The translations under genes were made by a program, and so were the position numbers. Shown one piece after another: positions 21,831 to 34,900 of a DNA stretch of 64,000 nt (its first letter is position 1; the number at the start of each line of letters is the position of its first letter). The notes below the pieces were generated by a model. It saw only the letters and a list, made by a program, of their open reading frames with translations. It made no database searches and had not been told where the DNA came from. The stretch is from Eutypa lata (Eukaryota > Ascomycota > Sordariomycetes > Xylariales > Diatrypaceae). The DNA lies in NCBI GenBank assembly GCA_022661535.1, contig JAKULF010000013.1, positions 186,001 through 250,000 on the forward strand, given 5' to 3'.

Positions 21831-24800
21831 AATTATTAATTTTTAATAATAATATAACGTAATTTATACGTTATTTAATAATTATAATATTTTAAATTAT
21901 TATTATAATTACTTTATATATAACTTTTAATCGTTGTTATTACGATATTTTTAAACGTTATTAAATATTTTAAATAATAATTATTTATTTTACGTTTATT
22001 TTTAAATTATACGTTTTAAAAATAATTTTTTTTTAATTTATAATATTTTTTTATTTTTTTTATAATGTTATTTTTCGTTTATTATTTTATTATTATTTAT
22101 TTATCGCTTTTCGTTAATTATAATAATATTTATTATATTTTTTTAACTTTTAATAATTAAACTTTCGTTATTTTAATATTTTTTCGTAATAATTTTTATT
22201 AAATTTATATTTTTAATAAATAAATTAAATAAAATTATTATTAAATTTAAATTAATTTTAATAATAAATTAAATTTTAAAAGTATTTTTTAAACGAATTT
22301 TATTAATATTATATGTTTTTTTATTTCGATTTTTTAATTTATTATATTATTAATTTTATAACGATTAATAATTCGCGTTACGTTTATTATATTAAAAATA
22401 AAAATAATTTTTTTTTTATAAATTTTTTTATTTTTTAACGATTTTTACGTAATTAATCGTCGATTAAATTTCGATTATTTTACGTAATTTAACTTTATTA
22501 ATTATAAATTTTATAATTAATATTTATTTTATTAAAAACGAAATTATTATTAACTTTATTTTAAAGTTTAAAATAACGAAATATAATTATTATATAATTA
22601 TTTTTCGTTAAATTATTTTTATTTTTTATAAAGTTTATAAAAAAAATTAAATTATTTTTAATATTTTAAAAATTAAATATATTATTATAATTATAATTAA
22701 ATTATAATCGTTTTATTATTTAAAAACTTTAAAATTTAAATATTAATTAATAAGTTTTTTTATTATATTTAATTAACGTTTTTTCGTTAACTTTTTTATC
22801 GTAAAATTTTAAATTTTAATTAATTTATATTATTCGTTAAAGTTTAAATTTACTTTATTAATATTACGTTTATTTATAATCGTAATAACTTTATTTATAT
22901 AGTTTTTTACGTCGTTTTTATTATATTTAAAACGATAATTATTTATAATTTTTTAATTACGAAAAAAAGCGTTAAAATTAATTTTATTATAAATATTAAT
23001 TAATTTCGTTTAATATAAATTATTTTATTTTAATATTTAAAAAGTTAAAAGTTAACGTTTTAATATTAATTAATTTTATTTAACGTATATCTTACGTTAC
23101 GTTATAAAAACGAAAGTAATTCGTTTCGTTTAATATTTTTTAAAACGTTATTTAATCGTTAATTTTACGTTAATAATATATATAACTTATTAATAAAACG
23201 TTAAAGTTTTTAATTTTAAAAGTAATAAATTTAATTTTTATTATAATGCATTATTAATTAAATAAATAATCGTTATTTTATCGTAATTATAAATTCGATT
23301 TTTATAACGAAATAATTAATAATTTAATAATCGTTTTATATTTATATAAATTTCTTTTTATAAAAAGATTTTTTTTTAATATTAAAAATATTATTAAAAT
23401 GTTTTTATTATATTTTTTTTATAAATATTTAAATAATTTTTAATTAATTTATAATAAATTAAAGTTATTAAAATATTAAAAATTTAATTTTTCTTTATAT
23501 AATATTTATTTTATCGTTTTATTTTATATGCTTTTTTCGTGTTTTTTTTTCGTAACGTATTAAAGTTTTTTAAATATTAATAAAATATTTCTTAAATTTT
23601 TAAATATTATATTTTATTAATTAACTTTTTTATTTAATTAAAAATTTCTTTAACTTTTAATCGTTTTAATATTAAATTACGTTTTTTATTATTTATTTTT
23701 TTTATATATTTTTTAAGTTTAATAATAATATTTTATTAATAATATTTTATTAATTTTATTAAAGTTTTAAAAAATATATAAAAAAACGTTATAAATTTAT
23801 TAATACTTTATAAATAAATAAACGTAATACGTTTAATTATTAATTTATTCGATTATTTTAACTTAAATATATATAAATATTAACTTTATATTATTTTTAA
23901 ATCGAAAATCTTTAATAAATAACGTTATTATTTTATTTTTTTAAAATTCTTTTAAAATATAACGTTTATTATAATACTTTTTTTACGTTTTAATAATTTT
24001 TTTTTAATAAATGTATATTTATTATTAAACTTTAATTATTTTATTTAACTTTTTTTTTATTTTTTAAATTTATAATTTAATTTAATTTAATATTTATTTT
24101 ATTATTTTTAAATAATATTTATATAACGCTTTAAACGGTAAATATTTAATTAACGCGTTATAATAATTATTATAAATAAACTTAACTTTATAAAGAATTT
24201 TAATTTAATTATATTAATTAATATTATAATATTTTTAAAAATATTTTTTTAAAATTTAATTTATACGCTTTATTTATTTATTTATTTAAAGATAATATAT
24301 AATAAATAATTAACGTTTAATTTTTTTAATATTATAAAACTTTTATTAAAACTTATTAATAAATAATTTGTTTTTATTATTTATAATATTTTTAAAAAAT
24401 TTAAAATAATATTTAATTTTTTCGAATAAAATTTAAATAAACTTTATAACGATTAACGTTTTTATAATAAATATAAATAAAGCAGTTTTTATAAAACGAT
24501 TTATAATTATTAAAATAATATTAAAATTTATTTTATCGTTTTTTAAATTAATAAATAACTTTATAATAAAATTTATATTAATTTTTTAAAACGATTAATT
24601 TAATAAAAATAAAAATTATAAAGCTTTATATAACTTATATTATAACTTTATAACTTTTTAATAAATAATATATAATTTTATATACGTTTATATATTAATT
24701 AATATATTTTTTTAATAAAACTTTTAATTTAATAACTTTATTATATATTAACTTTTTATATATTTTATTTTAAAGTTATTATAATATTATTAAATTAATT

Positions 24801-27800
24801 ATTATTATATTACGAATTACGTTAAAATAATAAATCGATTTTTAAAAAATAAAATATTTTTATTATTTATTTAATAATTATTTTAAATATTTAAACGCTT
24901 ACGAATTACTTTAATTAAAACTTAAAGATTTAAATTTTTATTTTAAAAAGCTTAAATTTATTCGTAAAAAAATTAAAACGTTTTTAATATTTAAGCGCTT
25001 TTTTTTTAATTAACTTTTTCGTTAAAAAAATAATTTAAAAAAATAATTTTATATATTTTTTTATTGTTTTAATTTAATAACTTACTTTTAATTTAACTTT
25101 TACTTTATTATTATTTTTAAATTATTTAAATTATCGTTATTATATAATTAACTTTTTAAAATTAATTATATTTATTAAATATTTAATTTTATTATAATAT
25201 AAAATAAATTTTCTTTTTTATTTTAACTTTTACGTTTATTATTTAAGCGATAATTATTTAATACTTTATTAAGTTATTAATAATTAAAGCATTTTATATA
25301 ATTTAAATTAATTATTTTATTCGTTAATAATTAAATTAATTATAACTTTATTTAATTAATATTTATTTTATTTTAATAAAAAGATTTTTTATAAAATAAA
25401 GCTTTTTCGTAAAAATAAAAAATATATTTTCGTAATAAATTAACTTTAATATATAATTTAATTATTAATTTAAATTATTAATAAAGTTAATAATTTTAAA
25501 TTAATATTATAAATTAAAATTAAATTAAAATAATTAATATATTTATTAAATTAATCGTTTTTAAAAGTTTTTTATTAAAACTTTTATTATTTTTTAAAAT
25601 GCTTTATAATTTATAAATATTATAAACGTTTATTTTATACTTTTTAAAAAATAATATTAATATTTTAAACTTTTTATTATAATTAATAACTTTTATTAAT
25701 TAATTTTTTATTTCGTTTTTATATTAATAAACTTTTATAATTAAAAAGTAACGAATTATTAATTAACGTTATATTTTTACGATAAAATCTTTAAAATAAC
25801 TTTAAATAAACGTTAATTTTTATTTTCGTAATTTTTATATAATTTTAATATTAAAGTATAATTACCGTTATAAAAGTTTTTTATAAATTTTTAAAAGTTT
25901 TATAAATATTTTTTAATTAATAAAATACTTATTATTTAATTTTTTTTAATAAAATTATAATTAAAATAATAATTTTTAAATAAATAAAAATAAACTTTTT
26001 ATAAAAATTCGTAAACATTAAAAAAACTTATATATTTTTTATAAAATTAAAATATAATTACGTTTATATAATAATTATTCGTTAAAAATTTATTTATATT
26101 TTTTTAATATTTATAATAAATTTTAAAAAGAAAATTTTTTATTAAAAAAATTTATATTTAAATAATTTTTTAATCGTTTATAAATTATATAAAAATAAAT
26201 TATATATTTTTCTTTATTTTAAAAAAAATTACGATATTATTTAAATATATTATATAAATTTTATTTATTAATTTCGTTAAAGCTTTATATATATAAACTT
26301 AAAACGTAATTAAAGTATTCGTTAATTTAAAAAGTATAATTATATATTTAAATTAATTATAATATATTTAAAAAACGATTTTTTATTTATTACTTTTTTT
26401 AATTTAAATTTAATAATATATATTTTTTAAATTTAATTTTAAAAAAACTTTTATAAAAGTTAATCGATTTATTATTTTAAAGATTAAAGATAAAGAATAA
26501 TAATTTTTAATCGTAATTTTCTTTAATATTTAATAATTAACGTAAAGTTATATAATATTATTTTTCTTTAAAACGAATAATATTAAAATAATTATTTTTA
26601 ATTTAAATTTTCGAATTCGTTTTATATAAAAATATTTTTATAAATATTTTTTAAGCATTTATTATTAATATTTTAATATAAAATAAATAAATTTCGTAAT
26701 TAAAAATTACTTTAATATAAAGTTAATAATATATTTAATTTCGTTTAATATTAAATGTTTTATCGTTTTTTATTCGAAATATATATTACGAAATTTCGTT
26801 AAATATTTTAATAAAATTATTATTTTTAATTTATTATTTTTATTAAATTTAAAAATATTTCGATCGTTTTTTAAATTTATAAAATTTACTTTATAAATTA
26901 TTTTATTAATAAAAATAAATTCGATTAATCTTTTATTATTAATTTCTTTTAAATCGTTAAAAATTTATTAATAAATAATAATATTTAAAATTATATTTAA
27001 GCGTTTTATATTTAATTTAAATAATAAAAGATTTAACGTTTTATAATTATATTAAATCGTAAAAAAAAGTTAATAAAACTTATAAATGTTTTTTTAATTA
27101 TTTATTATTTTCGCTTTAATTTTAAACGTTTTATAATATTTAATAAAAATTCGTTAATTTTAATAAAAATTAATTAAATTACGATTATTAATTATAATTT
27201 TCGCTTTTAAATAAATCGTTAATTATAAATATTAATTTAAACTTTCGTATTTAAGTTTATTTAAACTTAAATAAAAGTTAATTTATTTTTTAAATATATA
27301 ATCGTTTCGTTTTTAAATAATAAATTTATTTTAATCGTTTTAAAAATCTTTATTAAAGTAAATTAAACGTATACGTTTATTTTAATAAGTTATTTTTAAT
27401 TTAAAATTCGTATTAAAGTTTTTAAAATTTATTAATTAAATAATTATAAAAAGTTTCGCTTTATTAATAAAAATACTTTTACTTTTTAATCGATATAATA
27501 AATTTTTTTATTTTTTTTTAAATAATAACGAAACGTATATTTTTTTTTCGTTATAATTTTAATACGTAAATATTAACTTTTAAAGCGACGTTTAATTATT
27601 TAATTAACTTAATTTATTATAATTATAATTTATTTAATAATTAATTAACTTTTTTTAATTTAATTTATTTCGTTTTTTTAATATATTTAAAAAAAAAAAA
27701 AACTTTAATTTTTTTATTAAAAAAAGTTTTAATATATAATTACTTTTTCTTTTTTTATTTAATTTTTAAAACTTAATTTTTTCGTTAAATAACTTAAATA

Positions 27801-28734
27801 TAATTAACTTTTATAATTATTTAAAAAAGTTTTTTTAAAATAATTTTTTATTTTAATAATATTATTTTTAATGTAAATTATAAACGATAATAAAAATAAT
27901 ATATTAATCGTTAAATTTTTTTTAAAAATCGATAATTAAACTTTATATATTAAATAAATACATTCGTTATATAACGAAAAAATTCATCGGCGATTTATTG
28001 TTTTATTTAAGCTTTTTAAAAGCATTTTAAAATATTTAATTAATATAATTAAAATTAATATAATTTCTTTTAATAAAAATTTATAAATCGATTAACTTTA
28101 TATTTATAATAATTTTTTATATATTATTATAATATATTTATTATTTTATTTAAATAGTATTATTTATATAATTAATAATTTAATATATATATATAAATTT
28201 TATTTTTTTATTTTTTTATTTTAATTAATTTTAATAATAAACGTAATTTAAATTTTTTATTTTTATATTATAAATTTATTAATAAAAAATTAACTTATAT
28301 ATTTTAATAATTTTAAATTATTACATAATTTCGTAATAATATATTAATTTATAATTTATTATATAAATTATTTATATTTAATTTTATTTTTTATTTTTTA
28401 TAAAATTAATTTTTTTTTAACGATTTAAATTTATTTTATTATTTTTTTTATATAATATTATTAATAATATTTACATTTTTTTATTAAATATAAATTAAAA
28501 ATTATTAATAAAATAATAATTAATCGAAAAATTTATATTTTTATAAAATTAATTTTATAATTTATTATTTTCGTTATCGTTTTTATAACGATTTTTATTT
28601 AACGATTTAACGATATAACTTTATAATTCGTTTTTAATTTTTTTAATTATAAAAGCTTTTTTTTTCGTATAAATTTTTACTTTTATTAATTATTATATTA
28701 ATAATTAAATATAAAGTTAAAAAATTATAAAAAT

Positions 28735-28935
28735 ATAAATAATTATAAATTTATAATATAATTATTAAATAATAATAAAGTAATTTTAAAAAATAAATAT
28801 AATAAATTACTTTTAATTAACGATTTTAATTAATAAAAAAAAGCTTTTTATATATTTTAACGTTTATAAATCGTTACGTAATTATAAATTATATATTTTA
28901 AATAATTATATTTTTTATATTAAATATATTTTTTT
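28735..28935 (+). repeat. Inner direct repeat, right copy (possible short LTR)
   Basis: Direct copy of 21630-21830, about 7.1 kb downstream. That spacing is right for an LTR retrotransposon with ~200 bp LTRs and a ~6.9 kb interior. RIP has erased the ends and priming sites, so the LTR reading is an inference. Confidence 0.65.
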
Positions 28936-29812
28936 ATAATATTATAAATAAATATATATATTAATTATTAAAAAATATTAATTAAAAATAACTTTTTATT
29001 AATTTAATTAATAATAAAAAAATCTTTATTTAATTAAATTAATTAAATTAAATAATTAATTAAATTAAAAAAGATTTTTATTTATTAATATCGTTAATTT
29101 ATATATTAAAATTTAAAATATACGTATTATTAAACTTTTATTAATTCGAGTTTTTTAAGTTTACTTTATATATATCGTTAATTAATTTTCTTTTCTTTTT
29201 AAAGTTTTTTATTTTTAATTAAACTTTCGATTTAAGTTTATTTTATCTTTAAAACTTTTATAATATACTTTATATAAATATATATATAATTTAATATATT
29301 TTATAATTAAAATAAATAATTTTAAATAATTTTTATTTATTAATATAACTTTTAATATTACGGTTAATTATAATCGCTTATAATTATTTATAATTATATA
29401 ATATTAATATAAAATATATAATTTTAAATATAATTTATTTATTTTAAAATAAAAAACGTTTTATATATTTTATAATATATATATTAATAAACGAAAGCTT
29501 ATATAATATAACATTTCTTTTATTTAAAAATTAATAAATTAATTATTTATTTAACTTTAATATAATAATTCGGTTTTTCGAATTTAAGTTTTTAATTAAC
29601 GAAATAATTAATAATTCGCGAAATCTTTTAATATATATAAATTTCTTAATAATTTATAAAGAATTTTATATAATATTAAATAACTTATACATTTTATTAA
29701 ATAAATATTAATAATTTATATTAAAGTTTTAAATTAATTTATAATATTAAAGTTAAAAAATATTAAAAATAAAAAAATTAATAAATTTAAAAAAATATTT
29801 AAAAAAGCGTTA

Positions 29813-31150
29813 ATTTTTACTTTATACATTAAGCTTTTTTCGATTAATTATATTTTACGTATTTATTAAACTTAATATAAAAAAATCTTTATAAATCTTA
29901 AATTTTAATCGAAAAAAGCTTAATTTAATTTAATAATTTAAAGCTTTATATATATCGAAAACGAGGTTTTTTTTATATAAATCGATTTTTACCTTTTTTA
30001 CGTATTACTTAATAATTAATTAACAAAAATACGTATTAAAAAGATAATTATATAATTAAATATAAAATTAAATAACGATTATAAATATATATATATTATT
30101 ATTATAATCTTTATTAAAAGTAATTCCTTTTAAATTTAAACTCGAAAAGTTATATATATTAAAAGTATTTTATTTAAATATTTTTATAATTAATATATTA
30201 TTAATATAATTTTAATTATTTCGAAAAAAGCCGTTTAAAAGTAATATTATATAATAAAAGCTCGAAACGTTATAATTTTAACGATATAATAAATAATTAT
30301 AATATATTAAAAAAAAAAGCGTTTAAATAAACTTATATAAATTATTTATTTAAATAATTATTTAATTCGTATATTATTATTATTATTTTAATTAAAAAAT
30401 TATAATACTTTAAGTTTTTTTTATATAATATTATTTTTAAATAACTTTTTTCGAAATAATTAAAATAATAATAATAATATACGAATTAAATAATCGTTTA
30501 AATAAATTACTTTATAAGTTTATAAATTTATAAATTATAAGTTTATAAAGTAATAAATTTATAAATTATTTTATAATTTTAAAAGTTTAAAAGTTTATAA
30601 GTTTATAAATTTATAAGTTTATAAATTTATAAATTTAAAAGTTTTTTTTAATTATATATTATTATTATTATTTTAATTAAAAAAATTATAATATTTAAAG
30701 TTTTTATTATATTAAATTATACGTATATAATTTTTTTATAAATAATTAAAGCGATAATAATAATATATATATAAAAAGCGTATTAAAACGCGTTTATAAA
30801 GTAATTTTTATAAAATAATTTTTATAAAGTAATTTATTAATTTTAATTTATATAACTTCGTTTTAAATTTAAAAAAAAAATAAAAATTTTTATTTATATA
30901 TTAATTTATAAATTTAACGTATATAAAATTTTAAACTTATTAAATTTATTTTAAATTTATTACGAATTATTTTATATTAAAACGTAATATTTTATAATAT
31001 ATAAAAAATAAAAAATAATTAAATAAACTTAAGTTATTATAACTTTATATCGATTTTAAAAATTTAATTAATTAAAATTTAATATATTAATTTAATATAA
31101 AAAATATATATAACGAAGTTATAACGATTTAAAATTTAAAATAAATTAAT
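29813..31150 (+). repeat. Long repeat copy 3 (direct)
   Basis: Direct copy of 19823-21405 without the ~220-250 bp insert of copy 2. Shared landmarks are the TTTTTACTTTATACATTAAG start, the run TTATTTAAATAATTATTTAA, and the end around ATAACGATTTAAAATTTAAA. It retains more CpG than copy 2. Confidence 0.78.
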
Positions 31151-31972
31151 TTAAAGTTTAAAAAAAATTATATATTTATTTTAATAAAAAAAAATTAATA
31201 ATAACTTTATTTTTTAAATTTATAATTAAACCGTTAATACGAAATTATAATAATCGGTTCGAAATACAACTTATTTCGTATAATTAAAAAAATGATATTA
31301 CTTGTACGCTTATACAAATTAAGTGTAAAAGGAAGTATTAAATTTCGCAAATCACTAACCGTTTCGCTAATTAAAGACCTAGGTTCGGAGAACCGAATCG
31401 CTGCATTAAAGCTAGGTGGGTACTCCTCAAAGATTGTTGCGTAGTTAGATGTGATCGTCGTAGTTTTGGTTAGCGTATTCGATTACATGTAACATATAGC
31501 GTAATATAACGGTTAGAAGAGATGCTGTGCATGCAGTTAAACCCCTAGTTTCAGATGCAAGTTCGCATTGAGTTGCCATCCAACTACAAACCCAGCCACT
31601 CAGGCCACTATAACTGCTGCGGGTCGAGGTAATAATGGAATCGAATCCTTTCAGCTGGAACGGGGACTAATAGGGTCGTTGTACTAAACGCCAATCTTGA
31701 CCATTTTGAGCATGACCAGCTCCACCTACTGAGTTATATCCCTGCTGCGGCTGGCTTAATGGGTCCAGGGTGGTGCTACATACAATGGATCAGAGCTGAC
31801 GACGTTGGCAAAATAGTTGGGGGCCAAGAATATGCTTTAAGAGCACCTACATCGCTATGTATTCATAGCAAACTCTTCATTCCCCAAGATACATTAACTG
31901 TGCCTGATCCTCAGCATGATCATAGCATAGCGGGACCTACGCTGAAAATTCGCAAAGCGCGGCACACTCACA
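31151..31972. other. RIP-island exit and NLR promoter, with a tRNA-like stretch
   Basis: Composition returns to normal over about 31200-31320. A small hairpin (GGTTCGG AGAA CCGAATC) lies near 31383. On the minus strand, 31629-31745 carries an A-box-like TAACTCAGTAGG and a B-box-like GATTCGATTCC, but they are about 75 nt apart and cannot fold into a good cloverleaf. The upstream region of the NLR gene follows. No gene is supported. Confidence 0.45.
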
Positions 31973-34900
31973 ATGCCGCTCGTAAAAACGGAAGTCTCCT
32001 TTGGGAGCACCACATCGGCCGGGAGCCCGAACACTCCAAAGGCTACTTCCCCAGAACAGAGGGACATCGAGGCTATATGGAGACAAGTCCACGAGAAGGT
32101 CATCCAACTAGCAGGCTCGGACCCACAGTTCAAAATCGAGAAGACGCTTGATATCGATGGAGTCCTCAGGCGGCTTAATGCGCTCGAACAAGCCGGCAAG
32201 AAGGAGCCCGACAAATTCAGTTGGTTCAAGCATATGATCCGTAGGACGCTGCAATGCATCCAAACGATCGGCGGGATGGTTGCCGAGGGAGCCTCGACTG
32301 TTTTCGGCCCCTCCCAGATGTGCTACAATGCGCTGTCGTTCGTGATCCAGGCATGGCAGAACTACGAGGGCATGTTCGAGAACCTTGCGGAGCTGCTGGA
32401 GAAGTGTGCAGACTTCCTCACAAGACTGGAGTACTACAAGGATAACATGGACGCCAACCTCAGCCGTCTAGCCTGCCAGAACCTTCGCGTATTTGTGGAG
32501 ATATGTGACAGGACTATCCGACTGCGCAAGAAGTCATCCAAGCTTTTGAGGTTCACCAAGCAGCTATTTTTGAATGATGATGGGATTCAGGACCTCCTTC
32601 ACATGATGGAGAAGCTTAACAACAAGGAAGTGCCCCTCGTGAATGCCCAGATCTTCAAGACTGTGATGGACAATGCGGGCAAGCTCGAGACCGCACTAGA
32701 GGATCAGAAACTGCAAAGAAAGGATGAAGACTGGAGAAAGCGGCGCAGGGCCATCGCTGCGAAACTAGGCTTCCCTAAGAACGCCCTCGACACAGACGGC
32801 GAGCCTATCCAGCACTGGCAGAGAGCCTTCGAGGCGCGCAAGGCCACGCTGATCGAGGGCTCCGGCGAGTGGATAGAAGACAATAGCGCCTTCCTGGAAT
32901 GGGCTGAATCGAAACTACCAACCCACCCCGCCCTTGTCCTTCAAGGCAGAAACCGGTCTGGAAAGACCTCTATGATGGCGAACGCGCTGAGATCACTCCG
33001 TAGGATGAACCATACTAGTCCGACGCCGCGAAGGGCACTCATCTACTTCTTCCCTGAGACTGACCGTAGGAAGTCAGAGGACGAGGATACGAGTACCTTC
33101 ATAGAGAGAATCTCTAGGGTTCTGCTTTGGCAGATCTCGACGGCATATGAGGCCATGACGAAGTCTATTGCTAACATCATCGAACGGACGCATGACTTTG
33201 ACAGTTCCCTGGACCTCTGGGAGCGGCTGTTTATTGACAACAAAGAGCGCCAGAGAGATACAACTTTCTATCTCTTCATAGACGGTTTCGATTCCGAAAT
33301 CCAGTTATTGCTGCCTCTACTCGAGAGACTCTGCTCCGTAACGGACGAACATCGGCCTCGTATCTTCTTGACGGCCCGGCCGGAGACTGTCTCTGGTTGG
33401 CTCGCACCCTCGGATCCGATTCATTTCGAGTCGATACCGATCTCCGAGTACAACGGTGACGATATTCACAAGTACATCAACTATCAGATGGATAACATGC
33501 TGATCACTAAGAACCCTGACGAGAATGACGACATATCAAAGTGGCGCGAGCGGATCCACAACGAAGTGTACGAGAAGTGCGGCGGTGACTATTTTAAGCT
33601 GAACAACACGTTCGGCAAGCTAGCAAAGGTCGACCTTGTCGAAGACGTCGAAAAGATCCTAGAGGAGGCCGGGAAGACGCGCACTGACCAGATTGACACC
33701 GAGATCCGCCGGCTGAACAAGGAGCGCACTACGAGGGAGATTAAGGAGATCAACGAGATCATCTTGTGGATTGAGGGGGGCCGTGAATGGTTCTCCGTTG
33801 ATACTCTCGAGGCACTCCTCTCGATAAAATACCGACGTAGTGCCTTGGCGGCGCCTGTGCAAACCCTCCCTCCAGCGGTTCGCAGAAGCAAAACCGGCGG
33901 TTCTCCTCACATTGGTTCTCCGCGTATCGGTTCGCCACATGTTGGCCAAGTTGAAGAGGCCCGGAAGCCGTTGCCCACCGCCCCTGCTTCTGCTTCTGCT
34001 CCTACTTCTATGGCGATCTCGCTTCTACCATTCTCTCAAAAGCTACAGGAGAAATACGGGCTATTCTCTGTAACGAACTCGAACAACGTGGACTGGCGAT
34101 CGTCAGAATACAAGGAGCGTGTCCCAACGAAATCTTTCGACCCAAGCCGCCACTTGAACTCTGGGTCGATGGGCCCGCAAGTCATCCAGGAGTCCGAGAT
34201 CGAGATCGTCCGACACTTTTTGAGGAACGTGTGCCCACAACCGCTCTACGAGCGCTTCGAGTTCGAACAGTTCTTCGACGGAAAGATCGGTGCTCGACAG
34301 AAGGAATACATATCCCTAGACGATGATAACGAGAATATCAAGATTGCTATCGCCTGCCTGACGATATTGACGGATGAGGTGATCCGGAACGACACGAGGC
34401 TACGTTACTATGCAGTGTACTGGATCCTAGATCACTTGGAAGCGGTCGAGCTCTCACTCGCCGATCGTGAGCTCAAAGCCGAAGTTGGCCCACTTCTGGT
34501 CAAGCTGTTTACGGAAGAGGTTGGAATCGACTCGCTATTCTGGTCTTTCGATACGAACGTTAGTATGAAGACTTGGAGGAGCGGCGAACAAGTCTACCTG
34601 CGTGAGGCCCGGAGCGAATGGCTTTATTCTACGGCAGGTGTTAACCAGATCCTCCGTTGGTTCAACGACCCCGTGGTCGCGAGGTCCATCACGAGCGAGG
34701 TGGGCAAGTCATTCCTAGAAGCCGTGAAGGCACCGAATGCAAACTTGCATGAGGCTGTACTTTCACGCGCCGCTAAGATTATGGCCGATCATTTGTTCCG
34801 TCGTATTGAGTTTACGCGCCGCGAGTTCTTGGCTGCCTGCTGTTTCCTTCGTGGGTACCTGTCAAGGGTAAGTTGAGATCTATATACGAACTTTATGAAA

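Larger units (their letters stand above)
18471..31250. mobile_element. RIP-mutated transposon island (nested LTR-type elements)
   Basis: About 12.8 kb made almost entirely of A and T. CpA and TpG are nearly absent, and the remaining C and G sit mainly in CpG, AAGC/GCTT and ACTT/AAGT contexts. This is the pattern left by repeat-induced point mutation, in which CpA is converted to TpA on both strands of duplicated DNA. Repeats inside support a transposon origin: an inverted copy (18471-19707) and two direct copies (19823-21405, 29813-31150) of one long repeat, plus an inner pair of ~200 bp direct repeats (about 21630-21830 and 28735-28935). No open frame of useful length survives. The layout fits one LTR retroelement nested in or flanked by another repeat family, but the coding domains can no longer be read. 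Confidence 0.9.

Noticed and set aside
18471..31250. CRISPR array or centromere reading of the AT-rich block
   Set aside because: Repeats are kilobase-long direct and inverted copies, not short regular units, and the host is eukaryotic. Centromere identity cannot be judged from 13 kb; RIP of transposons explains the pattern.
31629..31745. tRNA gene on the minus strand upstream of the NLR
   Set aside because: The A and B boxes are ~75 nt apart, the anticodon loop lacks T33, and the acceptor pairs only partly; not a credible tRNA even with an intron.
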